From an uncultured Clostridium sp. (GTDB lineage Bacteria > Bacillota > Clostridia > TANB77 > CAG-508): a DNA stretch of 14,000 nt. The position numbers and the translations under genes were made by a program. Within the stretch, counting starts at the first letter, position 1; the number at the start of each line of letters is the position of its first letter. Positions 5,411 through 12,832 of the stretch are shown in pieces. The notes under the pieces were generated by a model that was not told the DNA's origin, searched no databases, and saw only the letters and a program-made list of their open reading frames with translations. The stretch is from positions 1-14,000 of the forward strand of contig CAMSEX010000021.1 in the NCBI GenBank assembly GCA_947057875.1, given 5' to 3'.

Positions 5411-5479
5411 AATTTGAATTTGTAGTTGTAATATTGTAATTGTATATGAACAATGTTATAATCACTATAAATTCAAATT
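5411..5479. repeat. 16-bp inverted repeat flanking the recombinase promoter
   Basis: Bases 5411-5426 (AATTTGAATTTGTAGT) match the inverse of 5464-5479 at 15 of 16 positions; the outer 11 bp are perfect. The 37-base centre contains the -35 and nearly all of the -10 of the recombinase promoter. It is well placed as an operator through which the recombinase or a Cro/C1-type protein could control expression, and it could also fold in the transcript. Confidence 0.6.
5434..5462 (+). promoter_or_regulatory. Promoter of the serine recombinase
   Basis: TTGTAA (5434-5439), a 17-base spacer and TATAAT (5457-5462) preceded by TGT (extended -10). The transcript start near 5469 leaves a leader of about 40 bases. 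Confidence 0.75.
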
Positions 5480-5507
5480 ATTTTTTCAGGCATAGAAGGG
5501 AGGTATA

Positions 5508-7083
5508 ATGCTTGAAGCAATAATGAGAAAAGCGAAATACAAGATAGCGATTTATATACGATTGTCAAAAGAAGACGAAGATCGCAGGATTGACGAAAGT
5601 GAGAGTATTACCAATCAAAAAGCTTTGCTATTGGATTATGTAGGAAAATTGGGTTCCGATTATGAATTAATTGACACATATGTTGATCCAGGCTACACAG
5701 GCACCAATTTTAATCGTCCAGATTTTAGGCGAATGATAAAAGATATTGAACTTCGGCAGAGTAAATATGGTCATCACAAAGGATTTATCTCGTCTAGGAC
5801 GTGATTATATTGAAACTGGCGAATATGTTGAAAAATGGTTTCCAGAGAAAAAGGTAAGATATGTGTCGGTCAATGATGGTGTCGATACTTTTGCACACAA
5901 TAATGGTAACAACGATATTGCGCCATTTAAGGCGATTTTGAATGATATGTATTCTAAAGATTTATCTAAAAAAATAAAATCTGCTTTTGCCACCATGCAA
6001 ACACAAGGAAAATGGCTAGGCGGAACGGTTCCTCTAGGTTATAGGAGAGATCCAGAAGACAAAAATCATTTAATTGTACAAGAAGACGAAGCCAAAATTG
6101 TCAGAAAAATTTTTGACATGGCGATAGCAGGCAATCGACTATGTGACATCAAAAAATATTTGAATGATAATGAAATTCCAACTTTGAAACAATTAAGAAG
6201 CAGTCAAGCCACATTTTGGGAAAATAAATCCATTAAAAATATTCTGAAAAATGAAGTTTACATAGGAAATACCATACAAAATAAATATAGCAGAATTAGT
6301 TATAAAAATCGAAAATTAAGACCAAATCCCAAAGAAGAATGGCGAATTGTGGAAAATACGCATGAGGCAATTATCGATAAGAAAACATTTGATAATATCC
6401 AAAAAATGGTCATTGTTCAAAGTTATGGGAGAAATGAGAAAAAACATGATTTTTTATTAGATGGCTTATTATTTTGCTATGAATGCAATCATACGATTGG
6501 CTTTCGTAATCAAAATAGAGGCACAAGTAAAAACACGCCATACATGATTTGCAACAATTATCGCAGGAATTCCAGTTTGGGACTTTGTACTTCTCACGGA
6601 TTTAATTATTTGAAATTAGAAGAATCCGTTTTGCAGACAATAAAAAATCTGTTTCAAGATATCGACAGTAAAAAAATTGAATTAAATTATCAGGCAAATA
6701 AAACAACGTATGATTATGACAAAATGTTAAAAAAATTGGAAATAGAAGTAGGATTAATTCACGACAAATTTGACAAAATGTATATGGATAAGCTAGATAA
6801 TAAAATAAGCGAAGAAATGTATCAGCGTTTATCAAACAAATTAAAGAGGGAAATTGAAGAGAAAAATGAGTTATACGAAGAGTTAAATCGAGAAAGGTTG
6901 AATGCAGAAGAGGACAATGATAAAGAGTTGGAAAAAATTATACAGAATTTTTTGAATTTGGAAAAACCAAACTCAGAATTAATGAGAGTGATTGTCCATA
7001 AAATTTTAATTCACCAAGATAAACAAGTGGATGTTGTATTTAATTTTAGAAAATTGAATAGGGTAAAAAATGGCACTGTCTAA
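5508..7083 (+). pseudogene. Large serine recombinase, interrupted by a +1 frame change
   Basis: Joined at codon 82, the product is 524 residues, normal for TnpX-type large serine recombinases that integrate and excise elements through a serine-DNA intermediate. The resolvase domain starts IAIYIRLSKED (catalytic Ser20) and continues VITKDLSRLGRD (~88-99). The recombinase domain follows, then a zinc ribbon (Cys323, 326, 348, 360) and a C-terminal coiled coil (~400-470). Frame one reads D-I-E-L to CTT (5751-5753). Skipping one base and continuing at GGC (5755) gives DIELGRVNMVITKDLSRLG, exactly the family pattern. Unshifted, frame one ends at 5804. The site CTT-CGG-C resembles the +1 shift heptamer CUU-AGG-C, so recoding is possible; a one-base insertion or assembly error is the simpler explanation. 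The start at 5508 follows AAGGGAGG (5496-5503). Confidence 0.9.
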
Positions 7084-7088
7084 TTTAG

Positions 7089-7394
7089 AATGTACCAGAA
7101 GGAATATCCATTGCACTTCCAATTAACAACAGCGGCTATGGAAAATTCAAAGCAATTGTGCTGACAGCATTATCGGGTGTGACAACTGGCATGGGAGCCT
7201 TTTGTGGAGCGATTATTGGCAATATTTCAAAAGAGTTAATTGGATTTTCATTGGCATTTGCTGCAGGAGCAATGTTGTATATTGTTTCTTGCGAATTACT
7301 ACCAGAATCCAATAAAATATACAAAGGCAGATTTTCTTCCTTTGGCAATATTTTAGGAATTACGCTTGGCATTTTAGCAAAAGTCATTGTTTAA
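7089..7394 (+). pseudogene. 3' remnant of a ZIP-family metal transporter, split by the element
   Basis: From 7089 the frame reads NVPEGISIALPINNSG, matching the HNxPEG metal-site motif of ZIP (zinc/iron/manganese) permeases but lacking the His before it. Two more membrane helices follow, including LAFAAGAMLYIVSCELLPES, then a final hydrophobic segment and TAA. About 101 codons survive out of the usual ~260. The in-frame codon just before is TAG (7086-7088) and the recombinase stop is at 7081-7083, so the transporter was cut here by integration. The N-terminal ~160 residues should lie beyond the left end of the element. Confidence 0.85.
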
Positions 7395-7398
7395 AAAA

Positions 7399-7430
7399 GG
7401 CTGTAAAAAAATTTTGTTTTTTTTACAGCC
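7399..7430. terminator. Bidirectional terminator
   Basis: GGCTGTAAAAAAA (7399-7411) pairs with 7418-7430. On the minus strand it is followed by TTTTTTAA, a good U-tract for the membrane-protein gene that ends at 7439; it also serves the transporter gene on the plus strand. Confidence 0.8.
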
Positions 7431-7438
7431 CTCAAAAT

Positions 7439-7975
7439 TTATTGGTTACATTTTTCAAAAACTTTTTCTTGGTAAGGAATTAATGAGAAAAATGAAACCA
7501 CAAGCGAAATTTCCATAATAATTGTGGTCCAAAGTTTTGGGATGAATGTATTGTTATACTCATCTAAAATGGCACTTGCAAGTTCTGGAAAATGATTACT
7601 AGCATTGATAAAGATATAATTATCAACCAATAAATATCCCAAACAAACAACAATTGAAAAAATAACGCAAATAATATAAAATAAATTCATATATTTTAGG
7701 AAAAATTTTGAATTTTCTACACTCAGTTTATCTTTTCTAAAAGCCTCAATCGTGCTACTTTTGCAAATAAAACGTAATAGATAAAAAATGAAGATACCAC
7801 ACATTAAGGATAGAGCAATGGACAATGGTAAGCTGTTAAGGTTGGCAATATCTAAGCCATAATTGACCCAAATCGTGATAAGCATTAAAATAAATCCAAT
7901 CAGAATTGTGTAAGACAAAAATTTAACGGTCGTTAAATTGAAAAGTTTTTTATAACTCGTTTCTTTTGTTTCCAT
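7439..7975 (-). CDS. Membrane protein of unknown function, four predicted helices
   Basis: A 178-residue protein starting METKETSYKKLFN. Hydrophobic segments lie at about 17-38, 49-70, 93-117 and 148-167; the loop between helices 2 and 3 is basic (AFRKDKLSVENSK), the longer loop between 3 and 4 is mildly acidic. This is consistent with N and C termini in the cytoplasm. The start at 7975 has AAAGGAG (7986-7992) 10 bases upstream; a longer reading to 8005 runs over the ribosome site. It has its own promoter and terminator. I recognise no family; no enzymatic motif is seen. Confidence 0.75.
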   Translation of the reverse strand: METKETSYKKLFNLTTVKFLSYTILIGFILMLITIWVNYGLDIANLNSLPLSIALSLMCGIFIFYLLRFICKSSTIEAFRKDKLSVENSKFFLKYMNLFYIICVIFSIVVCLGYLLVDNYIFINASNHFPELASAILDEYNNTFIPKLWTTIIMEISLVVSFFSLIPYQEKVFEKCNQ

Positions 7976-8007
7976 AGATAAAATTCTCCTTTGTATTAAT
8001 ATCACTT

Positions 8008-8036
8008 ATCATATCATATAATCAAAATTTGAACAA
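8008..8036 (-). promoter_or_regulatory. Promoter of the membrane-protein gene
   Basis: On the minus strand TTGTTC (8036-8031), 17 bases, TATGAT (8013-8008). The -10 lies about 33 bases before the start codon. Confidence 0.6.
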
Positions 8037-8060
8037 TATGTTTTGACAAATTTTTTTAAG

Positions 8061-8092
8061 AAAACTGCCCTGCTAAGCAACAGGGCAGTTTT
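8061..8092. terminator. Perfect 12-bp terminator hairpin after the DUF5662-like gene
   Basis: AAAACTGCCCTG (8061-8072) pairs exactly with CAGGGCAGTTTT (8081-8092), with an 8-base loop. In minus-strand transcripts the stem ends in UUUUCUU. It separates the DUF5662-like gene from the promoter of the membrane-protein gene. Confidence 0.75.
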
Positions 8093-8117
8093 ACACTTAT
8101 TTCATTGAAAAATATTT

Positions 8118-9119
8118 CTAAACATCGGCTAAAAGAACTTCGCAGTAATGCTCAATTTCATGAAACATCCAAGAAGGAAAGTGAAATCTGATTTCATTTT
8201 GTGTTTTCATAAATTCCATCAAATTTGTTTTGTACTGCGTGGATCTTGCATGCCAGTCGCAGCACATTTCCATAACATCAATCCGTTCCATATCTTCTGG
8301 AGTTTTAAAATGTTCTGGATGATGCGAGTTGTGTTTCCAGTGTAACTCAATTGCATCTTTTTTGATTTGAGAAAGTTGCTTAGTCGGATCCTTTAATGTG
8401 GATTTATCCATAATAATTCTTGCCAAAGCATGGAGCTCATCTTCGCAACTCATTTTTGAATCGTCATGGACAATTGCTCTTTGGCGTAAAAGTTCAGCAT
8501 GATTGATAGCACCTTGTTTTTCCAAATATCGTGCCAGTTTTTCTGCACTTTTCTTGACATATTCCTTATGGATAATAGTATCTCGAAATTGCATTTCATA
8601 CTCACTCATGTAGGATTCGTCATTGTTGAAAACGAATTTCCAAGTAGACTTTCTGCTTCCCTCTGCATAATATCGAATGCCAGTAAAACCTTTTCCATTT
8701 GTAAAGTCCAGTTTAAAATCTAGTACAATGTAGCTTTCGTCTGCAATTTCAACCAATTCACATTCTAATCTCAAAATAGCTGGTACTACTGAACTAGGGT
8801 TTCTCATATTGGTAACTAACAAATGAGTATCTTCCAGAGGCAGGTATTCTTTGAAACCTAATCCCATATTCGAATCTGGAACCTCTTTTGCAAGCAAATA
8901 TCGAATTACGAAATCTGTCATTGCAATACGGCATTTTTTCTTATCATTTTCGCAGATGCAAATATAATAAGTCTCTTTGTTTTGTTTGACAACATCCATT
9001 AAAGTATAGTCATATGGATATTTTTTGTTTTTAGAGAATGACAGTAATTTGTCATGCCATTTTTCTCGTAGAGTGATCCGAATACCTTTTTCAATAGCTT
9101 CTGTTCCTAACTTTAACAT
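8118..9119 (-). CDS. Hypothetical protein with DUF5662-like C-terminal half
   Basis: A 333-residue soluble protein. The C-terminal part has an HD-like set of likely metal ligands: HDDSK (218-222), HWKHNSHHPEHF (260-271), EMCCDWHA (284-291) and a final FHEIEHYCE. This spacing resembles DUF5662, a family of unknown function with an HD-hydrolase-like His/Asp pattern. The N-terminal ~190 residues are unrecognised and beta-rich by appearance. The start at 9119 has AAGGG (9125-9129) only 5 bases upstream but no better alternative. It is divergent from the gene at 9314 and has a palindrome at its promoter. A hydrolase role acting on a phosphate ester is possible from the His/Asp pattern, but not shown. 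Confidence 0.7.
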   Translation of the reverse strand: MLKLGTEAIEKGIRITLREKWHDKLLSFSKNKKYPYDYTLMDVVKQNKETYYICICENDKKKCRIAMTDFVIRYLLAKEVPDSNMGLGFKEYLPLEDTHLLVTNMRNPSSVVPAILRLECELVEIADESYIVLDFKLDFTNGKGFTGIRYYAEGSRKSTWKFVFNNDESYMSEYEMQFRDTIIHKEYVKKSAEKLARYLEKQGAINHAELLRQRAIVHDDSKMSCEDELHALARIIMDKSTLKDPTKQLSQIKKDAIELHWKHNSHHPEHFKTPEDMERIDVMEMCCDWHARSTQYKTNLMEFMKTQNEIRFHFPSWMFHEIEHYCEVLLADV

Positions 9120-9178
9120 ATTTTCCCTTCTTTCTTAGTGCGTAATGATTAACATTTAATATAAACGTTAATTAAAAT

Positions 9179-9222
9179 TATGGTAACCATAGCATTATAA
9201 CACATATTTTCAATTTTTGCAA
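9179..9222 (-). promoter_or_regulatory. Promoter and palindrome of the DUF5662-like gene
   Basis: On the minus strand TTGCAA (9222-9217), 17 bases, TATAAT (9199-9194). Directly downstream, around the expected transcript start, lies TATGGT-A-ACCATA (9179-9191), a palindrome in operator position. A looser ATTAAC/GTTAAT pair lies further downstream (~9147-9170). Confidence 0.65.
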
Positions 9223-9232
9223 GTTTCACAAT

Positions 9233-9261
9233 TTGACATTTTATGTTAAATGTGATATAAA
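9233..9261 (+). promoter_or_regulatory. Strong promoter of the gene at 9314
   Basis: Consensus TTGACA (9233-9238), 17 bases, TATAAA (9256-9261) preceded by TGA. It is divergent from the preceding promoter, the two -35 boxes being only 10 bases apart. Confidence 0.85.
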
Positions 9262-9313
9262 TAAAGTATTACAAAAATAGTGTCAGTATCAGCAAAAAGA
9301 AAGGAGACAATAT

Positions 9314-9781
9314 ATGAAAGCAACAATGGCATTAACAGCAATAGAGGGAGAAAAAGATAAAAGCTGGACTTTTATTCTGTTTCAGTCTCCAACCAAAAAA
9401 TTACTAAAAGTAAAAAAGTTTGAAGGAGAGATTGCAGATGCTGTTTTTCTGGAAGAAGAAAAAGCCCAAAATTTCAAAATCTATTTGAGAATGGTAGCAG
9501 GATGCTATTATTTAGGTTCAAATGTAGAAGAAAATTTTCAACGTTTTTTTAGAACACAGCAGTTTCTCAAAGAAATTCATCTTGAATTAGATGGGGTTAC
9601 GGTTCAGATTTCAAAGAAAAATATGGATGTTGTACAGCTTTACAAGCAATATAGAAAGGCGAAGTCTGAACAGGAAAAACAAAGAGAAATTTTGGAATTT
9701 AGAAATCAGAAACTTACGATGCAGCAGGAACAGGAAAGAAGAAAGATGAGAGACAGGTGGTTAAAAGCGATTAGAAGATGA
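9314..9781 (+). CDS. Unknown basic protein with C-terminal coiled coil
   Basis: A 155-residue protein. The first ~100 residues look like a small alpha/beta domain (MALTAIEGEKDKSWTFILFQ, later FLKEIHLELDGVTVQIS); residues ~108-155 are a highly charged helix (QYRKAKSEQEKQREI ... QEQERRKMRDRW) likely to form a coiled coil or bind nucleic acid. The start has AAGGAG (9301-9306) 7 bases upstream. It has a near-consensus promoter and its own terminator, so it is a single-gene unit in front of minD. I recognise no family; it is not MinC by sequence. Confidence 0.75.
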   Translation: MKATMALTAIEGEKDKSWTFILFQSPTKKLLKVKKFEGEIADAVFLEEEKAQNFKIYLRMVAGCYYLGSNVEENFQRFFRTQQFLKEIHLELDGVTVQISKKNMDVVQLYKQYRKAKSEQEKQREILEFRNQKLTMQQEQERRKMRDRWLKAIRR

Positions 9782-9832
9782 AATTTTTTCTTATCAAAAA
9801 CTGACGAATTGCCTAAATTAATTTGAGGCACA

Positions 9833-9877
9833 GCAAAAGGCATACTTTTGAAAAAAAGTGTGTCTTTTGCATTTTTC
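9833..9877 (+). terminator. Strong terminator with 17-bp stem and GAAA loop
   Basis: Bases 9833-9849 pair with 9854-9870 (two G-U wobbles), loop GAAA, followed by ATTTTTC. It insulates minD from the upstream gene. Confidence 0.9.
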
Positions 9878-9927
9878 TTCATATTACAAAAATGTTACAA
9901 AAATATTACAAAATTGTAAAAAATTCA

Positions 9928-9956
9928 TTGACTTTTTGCTCAAAAACAGATAAGAT
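9928..9956 (+). promoter_or_regulatory. Promoter of minD-minE-rodA
   Basis: TTGACT (9928-9933), 17 bases, TAAGAT (9951-9956); the leader to the minD start codon is about 43 bases. Confidence 0.75.
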
Positions 9957-10005
9957 ATTAAGAGCAAAAAATAAAAAGCGTTTTCAAGTTTTAAGGAGGA
10001 AAATA

Positions 10006-10800
10006 ATGGGAGAAGTTATTGTTATAACATCTGGAAAAGGTGGAGTTGGTAAAACAACAACAACAGCGAATTTAGGTTCAGCACTTGCTATGGCAGGTAA
10101 AAAAGTAGCTTTAATTGATACAGATATTGGACTTAGAAATTTAGATGTTGTCATGGGCTTAGAAAATAGAATTGTTTACGATTTAGTTGATGTTATTGAA
10201 GGAAAATGCAAATTAAGACAAGCATTAATCAAAGATAAAAGATTTCAAGAGCTTTTCTTACTTCCAGCGGCACAAACAAAAGATAAAAATGCGATAAACG
10301 AAGCGCAAATGATAGATTTAATCAATCACTTAAAACAAGATTTTGATTACATATTAATCGATTGTCCAGCAGGCATTGAGCAAGGTTTCAAAAATGCCAT
10401 TGCAGGGGCTAATCGAGCATTAGTTGTGACAACAGCAGAAATTTCAGCCATTCGAGATGCAGATCGAATTATTGGTTTATTGGAATCTTCTGATATCAAA
10501 AATCCAGAATTAATTGTTAACAGGCTTCGTACCTCTATGGTCAGAAAAGGCGAAATGATGGATGTAGATGATATTGTAGATTTGCTGTCAATTGATTTAG
10601 TTGGCGTTGTGCCAGATGATGAAAATATTATCACACAAACGAATAAAGGAGAACCAGTTGTGTCTAATAAAAGAGCTCCTTCAGGAAAAGCCTATATTGA
10701 AATATCAAGACGTTTATTAGGAGAAAACATAGAAGTGACAATTCCGGGAGAAGAAAGAGGTTTTTTTGCGAAACTAAAACGTTTATTTGGGCGCGCATAA
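10006..10800 (+). CDS. minD: Septum site-determining ATPase MinD
   Basis: A 264-residue ParA/MinD ATPase, the normal length for MinD. It shows the deviant Walker A KGGVGKTT (11-18), DTD in switch I (38-40), IGLRNLDVVMGLENR typical of MinD, Walker B with LIDCPAGIE, and a C-terminal amphipathic membrane anchor (GFFAKLKRLFGRA). ATP-bound MinD dimerizes on the membrane and recruits MinC to block FtsZ away from midcell. The start at 10006 has AAGGAGG (9993-9999) 6 bases upstream; the open frame back to 9823 crosses the terminator and promoter and is not used. minE follows after 52 bases. No minC is upstream, although Clostridia commonly have minC-minD-minE. Confidence 0.97.
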   Translation: MGEVIVITSGKGGVGKTTTTANLGSALAMAGKKVALIDTDIGLRNLDVVMGLENRIVYDLVDVIEGKCKLRQALIKDKRFQELFLLPAAQTKDKNAINEAQMIDLINHLKQDFDYILIDCPAGIEQGFKNAIAGANRALVVTTAEISAIRDADRIIGLLESSDIKNPELIVNRLRTSMVRKGEMMDVDDIVDLLSIDLVGVVPDDENIITQTNKGEPVVSNKRAPSGKAYIEISRRLLGENIEVTIPGEERGFFAKLKRLFGRA

Positions 10801-10852
10801 GAAACACACAAGTAGCGCACAAGAAAGGCACAAGAAATTTGGGAGGAAGAAA

Positions 10853-11491
10853 ATGTTTGAAAGTATAGGAAACTTTTTTAAGAGAATGGTAAAACCTGAA
10901 AATAAAGAACTTGGTTCAAAAGATGATGCAAAAGAAAGACTACATCTCGTTTTAATGCAAGACAGAGCTAATGTTTCAGTAGACTTTTTGGAACTCATGA
11001 AACAGGAAATCATTGATGTTATCAAAAAATATATTATAGTCGATGAAGGTTCGATTGATGTAAGACTTACCAATAAACAAAACGATGATGGCACAAATGG
11101 TGCTCCAGCCTTATATGCCAATATTCCAATTTTGAATATTAAAAATGACATGAAAGCCGAAAAAGTCAAAGAATTTGAAGGTGTCGATTTCGAGAAAAAG
11201 TTAGAAGAAGTAAAAGAAGAAGAAGCCAAAAAAGAAAAAGTAGAAGAAACCATCAGTGAAATGATTGATGGAATAGAAGAAAAGCAAGAAGTAGAAGAGG
11301 AAGAAAAAAAGGAGAAAAAAACAAAGACAAAATCGAAAACCAAAAAGAAAGAAAAAAAATCCCAAGTTGAGCATAAAATTGTGGAAAATGTTTTTGATGA
11401 AGAAGAGGAAACGGATGATGATGTTACTTTTGATGATTTATTAAAAGCAGCCGAAGAAGAGGATATAAAAAAAGTAAGCAAGGGGAAATGA
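10853..11491 (+). CDS. minE: Division topological specificity factor MinE with long charged tail
   Basis: A 212-residue protein, more than twice the usual ~90. Residues 1-95 are MinE: N-terminal membrane-targeting helix MFESIGNFFKRMV, MinD-binding segment DAKERLHLVLMQDRA (25-39), then the dimerization fold ending ALYANIPILNI. Residues ~100-212 are low-complexity: Glu/Lys-rich, with a lysine block (KKEKKTKTKSKTKKKEKKS, ~152-170) and an acidic end (EEEETDDDVTFDDLL). MinE stimulates MinD ATPase and drives pole-to-pole patterning. The tail is unlike standard MinE and may be disordered or bind partners. The start at 10853 follows GGGAGGA (10841-10847). The stop lies 5 bases before rodA, so translation is likely coupled. 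Confidence 0.93.
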   Translation: MFESIGNFFKRMVKPENKELGSKDDAKERLHLVLMQDRANVSVDFLELMKQEIIDVIKKYIIVDEGSIDVRLTNKQNDDGTNGAPALYANIPILNIKNDMKAEKVKEFEGVDFEKKLEEVKEEEAKKEKVEETISEMIDGIEEKQEVEEEEKKEKKTKTKSKTKKKEKKSQVEHKIVENVFDEEEETDDDVTFDDLLKAAEEEDIKKVSKGK

Positions 11492-11496
11492 ATTAA

Positions 11497-12591
11497 GTGA
11501 AAAAATTATTGAAAAATACAGAATGGACGGTTTTAATTGTTAGTTTATTATTATTTACAATTGGAGCAGTTGCTTTATTTTCTGCTACACAAAGTACCGA
11601 ATATGGAGAATTCAAAAAGCAAATTCAATGGTTTTTAATTAGTATGCCATTTTTGTTTTTGGCGTATGTATTTGATTATAATGTTATTGCGCGATTTTCA
11701 ACAGTGATTTATATCATTATGATTGGGCTCCTAATTGGTGTATTGTTTACCAAGCCCATTAATGGTGCAACAAGCTGGTTTCAAATTGGTGATGTTGGCA
11801 TTCAGCCTTCTGAACTTGCTAAAGTTGTGGTTGTTTTGTTTATTTCATTTTTAATTAGCAAATTGCAAATCAGAGGCAGAAGAGAAATCAACCGTTTTTG
11901 GAAACTTTCAACAGCACTTATTTTTATGGCAATTCCGATTTTATTAATAATTAAACAACCAGATTACGGAACCGCAATGGCATATATTTTTGCAATGGTG
12001 TTCATTTTGTTTATTTCTGGTATTGACAAAAAATATATTATTTTTACAATTATTTTGATGGCGATTTTGGTGCCAGTTGTGTATAACAAATTGCCACAAC
12101 ATGCCTTAAAGAGAATTGAGGTGTTTCTCAATCCAGAATCTGACCCAAGAGGAGATGGTTATAATATCATTCAATCCAAATTGGCAATTGGTGCAGGTCA
12201 ACTGGTGGGAATGGGGATTTTTCAAGGAAATCAAACACAGCTTGGATTTTTGCATCCCAAAACAACAGACTTTATTTTTTCAGTGATTGGAGAAGAATTT
12301 GGGTTTATTGCAACTGCGGCGATTTTGGTGCTGTATGTGGTTTTAATCACGAAAATTGTATATATTGCTAAAACAGCGAAAGACAATATTGGTTCCTATA
12401 TTGCGATTGGGATTGGTGGAATTTTCTTTTTTCATATGCTAGAAAACATTGGTATGACAATTGGTCTATTACCGATTACAGGAATTCCATTGCCATTTGT
12501 TAGTTATGGGGGAAGTTCTTTGGTTACTAATTTTATTTGTATTGGGTTGTTATTGAATATAAGTAGTAGACGCCAAAAATCGTATCTGTAA
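11497..12591 (+). CDS. rodA: SEDS peptidoglycan glycosyltransferase RodA (GTG start)
   Basis: A 364-residue polytopic membrane protein of the SEDS family with about ten hydrophobic segments. Diagnostic stretches are PSELAK (104-109), QPDYGTA (154-160), the periplasmic KRIEVFLNPESDPRGDGYN region (205-223), TTDFIFSVIGEEFGF (256-270, including the essential Asp258) and PITGIPLPFVSYGGSS (326-341). RodA polymerizes glycan strands for side-wall growth with a class B PBP. The size and minDE linkage favour RodA over FtsW or SpoVE. GTG start with AGGGGAA (11481-11487) about 9 bases upstream. Last gene of the minD operon; hairpins at 12606 may terminate it. Confidence 0.93.
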   Translation: MKKLLKNTEWTVLIVSLLLFTIGAVALFSATQSTEYGEFKKQIQWFLISMPFLFLAYVFDYNVIARFSTVIYIIMIGLLIGVLFTKPINGATSWFQIGDVGIQPSELAKVVVVLFISFLISKLQIRGRREINRFWKLSTALIFMAIPILLIIKQPDYGTAMAYIFAMVFILFISGIDKKYIIFTIILMAILVPVVYNKLPQHALKRIEVFLNPESDPRGDGYNIIQSKLAIGAGQLVGMGIFQGNQTQLGFLHPKTTDFIFSVIGEEFGFIATAAILVLYVVLITKIVYIAKTAKDNIGSYIAIGIGGIFFFHMLENIGMTIGLLPITGIPLPFVSYGGSSLVTNFICIGLLLNISSRRQKSYL

Positions 12592-12605
12592 ATTACGATG
12601 TATGT

Positions 12606-12690
12606 CTTAACGGACTCTGTCCTTTAAGAATTCCTGCAAGGGACGCTGTCCCTTTGAACCCTGCACCTCAGTCGGTGGGACATTGGTTTG
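12606..12690. repeat. GC-richer intergenic repeat with two related hairpins
   Basis: Two tandem diverged units, GGACTCTGTCC (12612-12622) and GGGACGCTGTCCC (12640-12652), each form a short-loop hairpin; the first is enlarged by CTTAA/TTAAG (12606-12628). Both are followed by a CCTGCA sequence, then GTCGGTGGGACATTGG. The base composition is clearly higher in GC than the flanks. Read on the minus strand it gives GSKGQRPLQEF-like peptide, the kind of spurious ORF such dispersed gut-Clostridia repeats produce. It may also end the rodA transcript. Confidence 0.5.
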
Positions 12691-12832
12691 CCATATTACA
12701 ATATAAAATCTGTTATTTTCCCGCGCGATAAGCGCACGAGGAGGTTTTGGTTGTAAAAATAGGAATACCCACAAGAACTTTGTAAAAAACCAACAAAAAA
12801 CAAACAAGAAAATTCTAAAATAAGGAAATAAA
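12691..12832. other. Intergenic stretch with an unused ribosome site
   Basis: GCGCGATAAGCGC (~12723-12735) is a small palindrome. AGGAGG at 12739-12744 precedes a TTG (12747) with a 12-codon frame reading VVKIGIPTRTL before TAA at 12783. KIGIP is how 2-hydroxyacyl-CoA dehydratase activator-type proteins begin, so this may be a decayed gene start, but the match is too short to claim. The rest is A-rich leader of dusB. Confidence 0.3.

Larger units (their letters stand above)
46..7088. mobile_element. Right-hand part of an integrated element carrying a large serine recombinase
   Basis: The stretch carries typical accessory genes (BRO-N protein, OLD nuclease, BlaI-type and Cro/C1-type regulators) and ends with a large serine recombinase. 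Five bases after the recombinase stop codon, the sequence becomes the 3' part of a ZIP transporter gene with no 5' part. This places the right boundary near 7084-7091. The left boundary and transporter 5' half are not in the window, because the contig begins in adapter. Whether it is a conjugative or mobilizable element, or a small non-transferring island, cannot be decided: no relaxase or conjugation gene is visible. Confidence 0.75.

Noticed and set aside
5411..5479. Phase-variable invertible promoter
   Set aside because: Inverted repeats do flank a promoter, but the 37-base centre is very short for site-specific inversion; an operator is simpler. Reads in the opposite orientation would reopen it.
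46..7088. CRISPR array or tRNA gene as attachment site
   Set aside because: No regularly spaced direct repeats were seen, and the right boundary is within a ZIP gene, not a tRNA; no tRNA cloverleaf was recognised in the gaps.
9823..10005. N-terminal extension of MinD in the open frame
   Set aside because: It spans a strong terminator and a promoter and has no ribosome site; MinD begins at 10006 with AAGGAGG in front.
10783..11481. Serine/phenylalanine-rich minus-strand ORF over minE
   Set aside because: Its composition is the complement of the Lys/Glu-rich MinE tail; no independent coding evidence.
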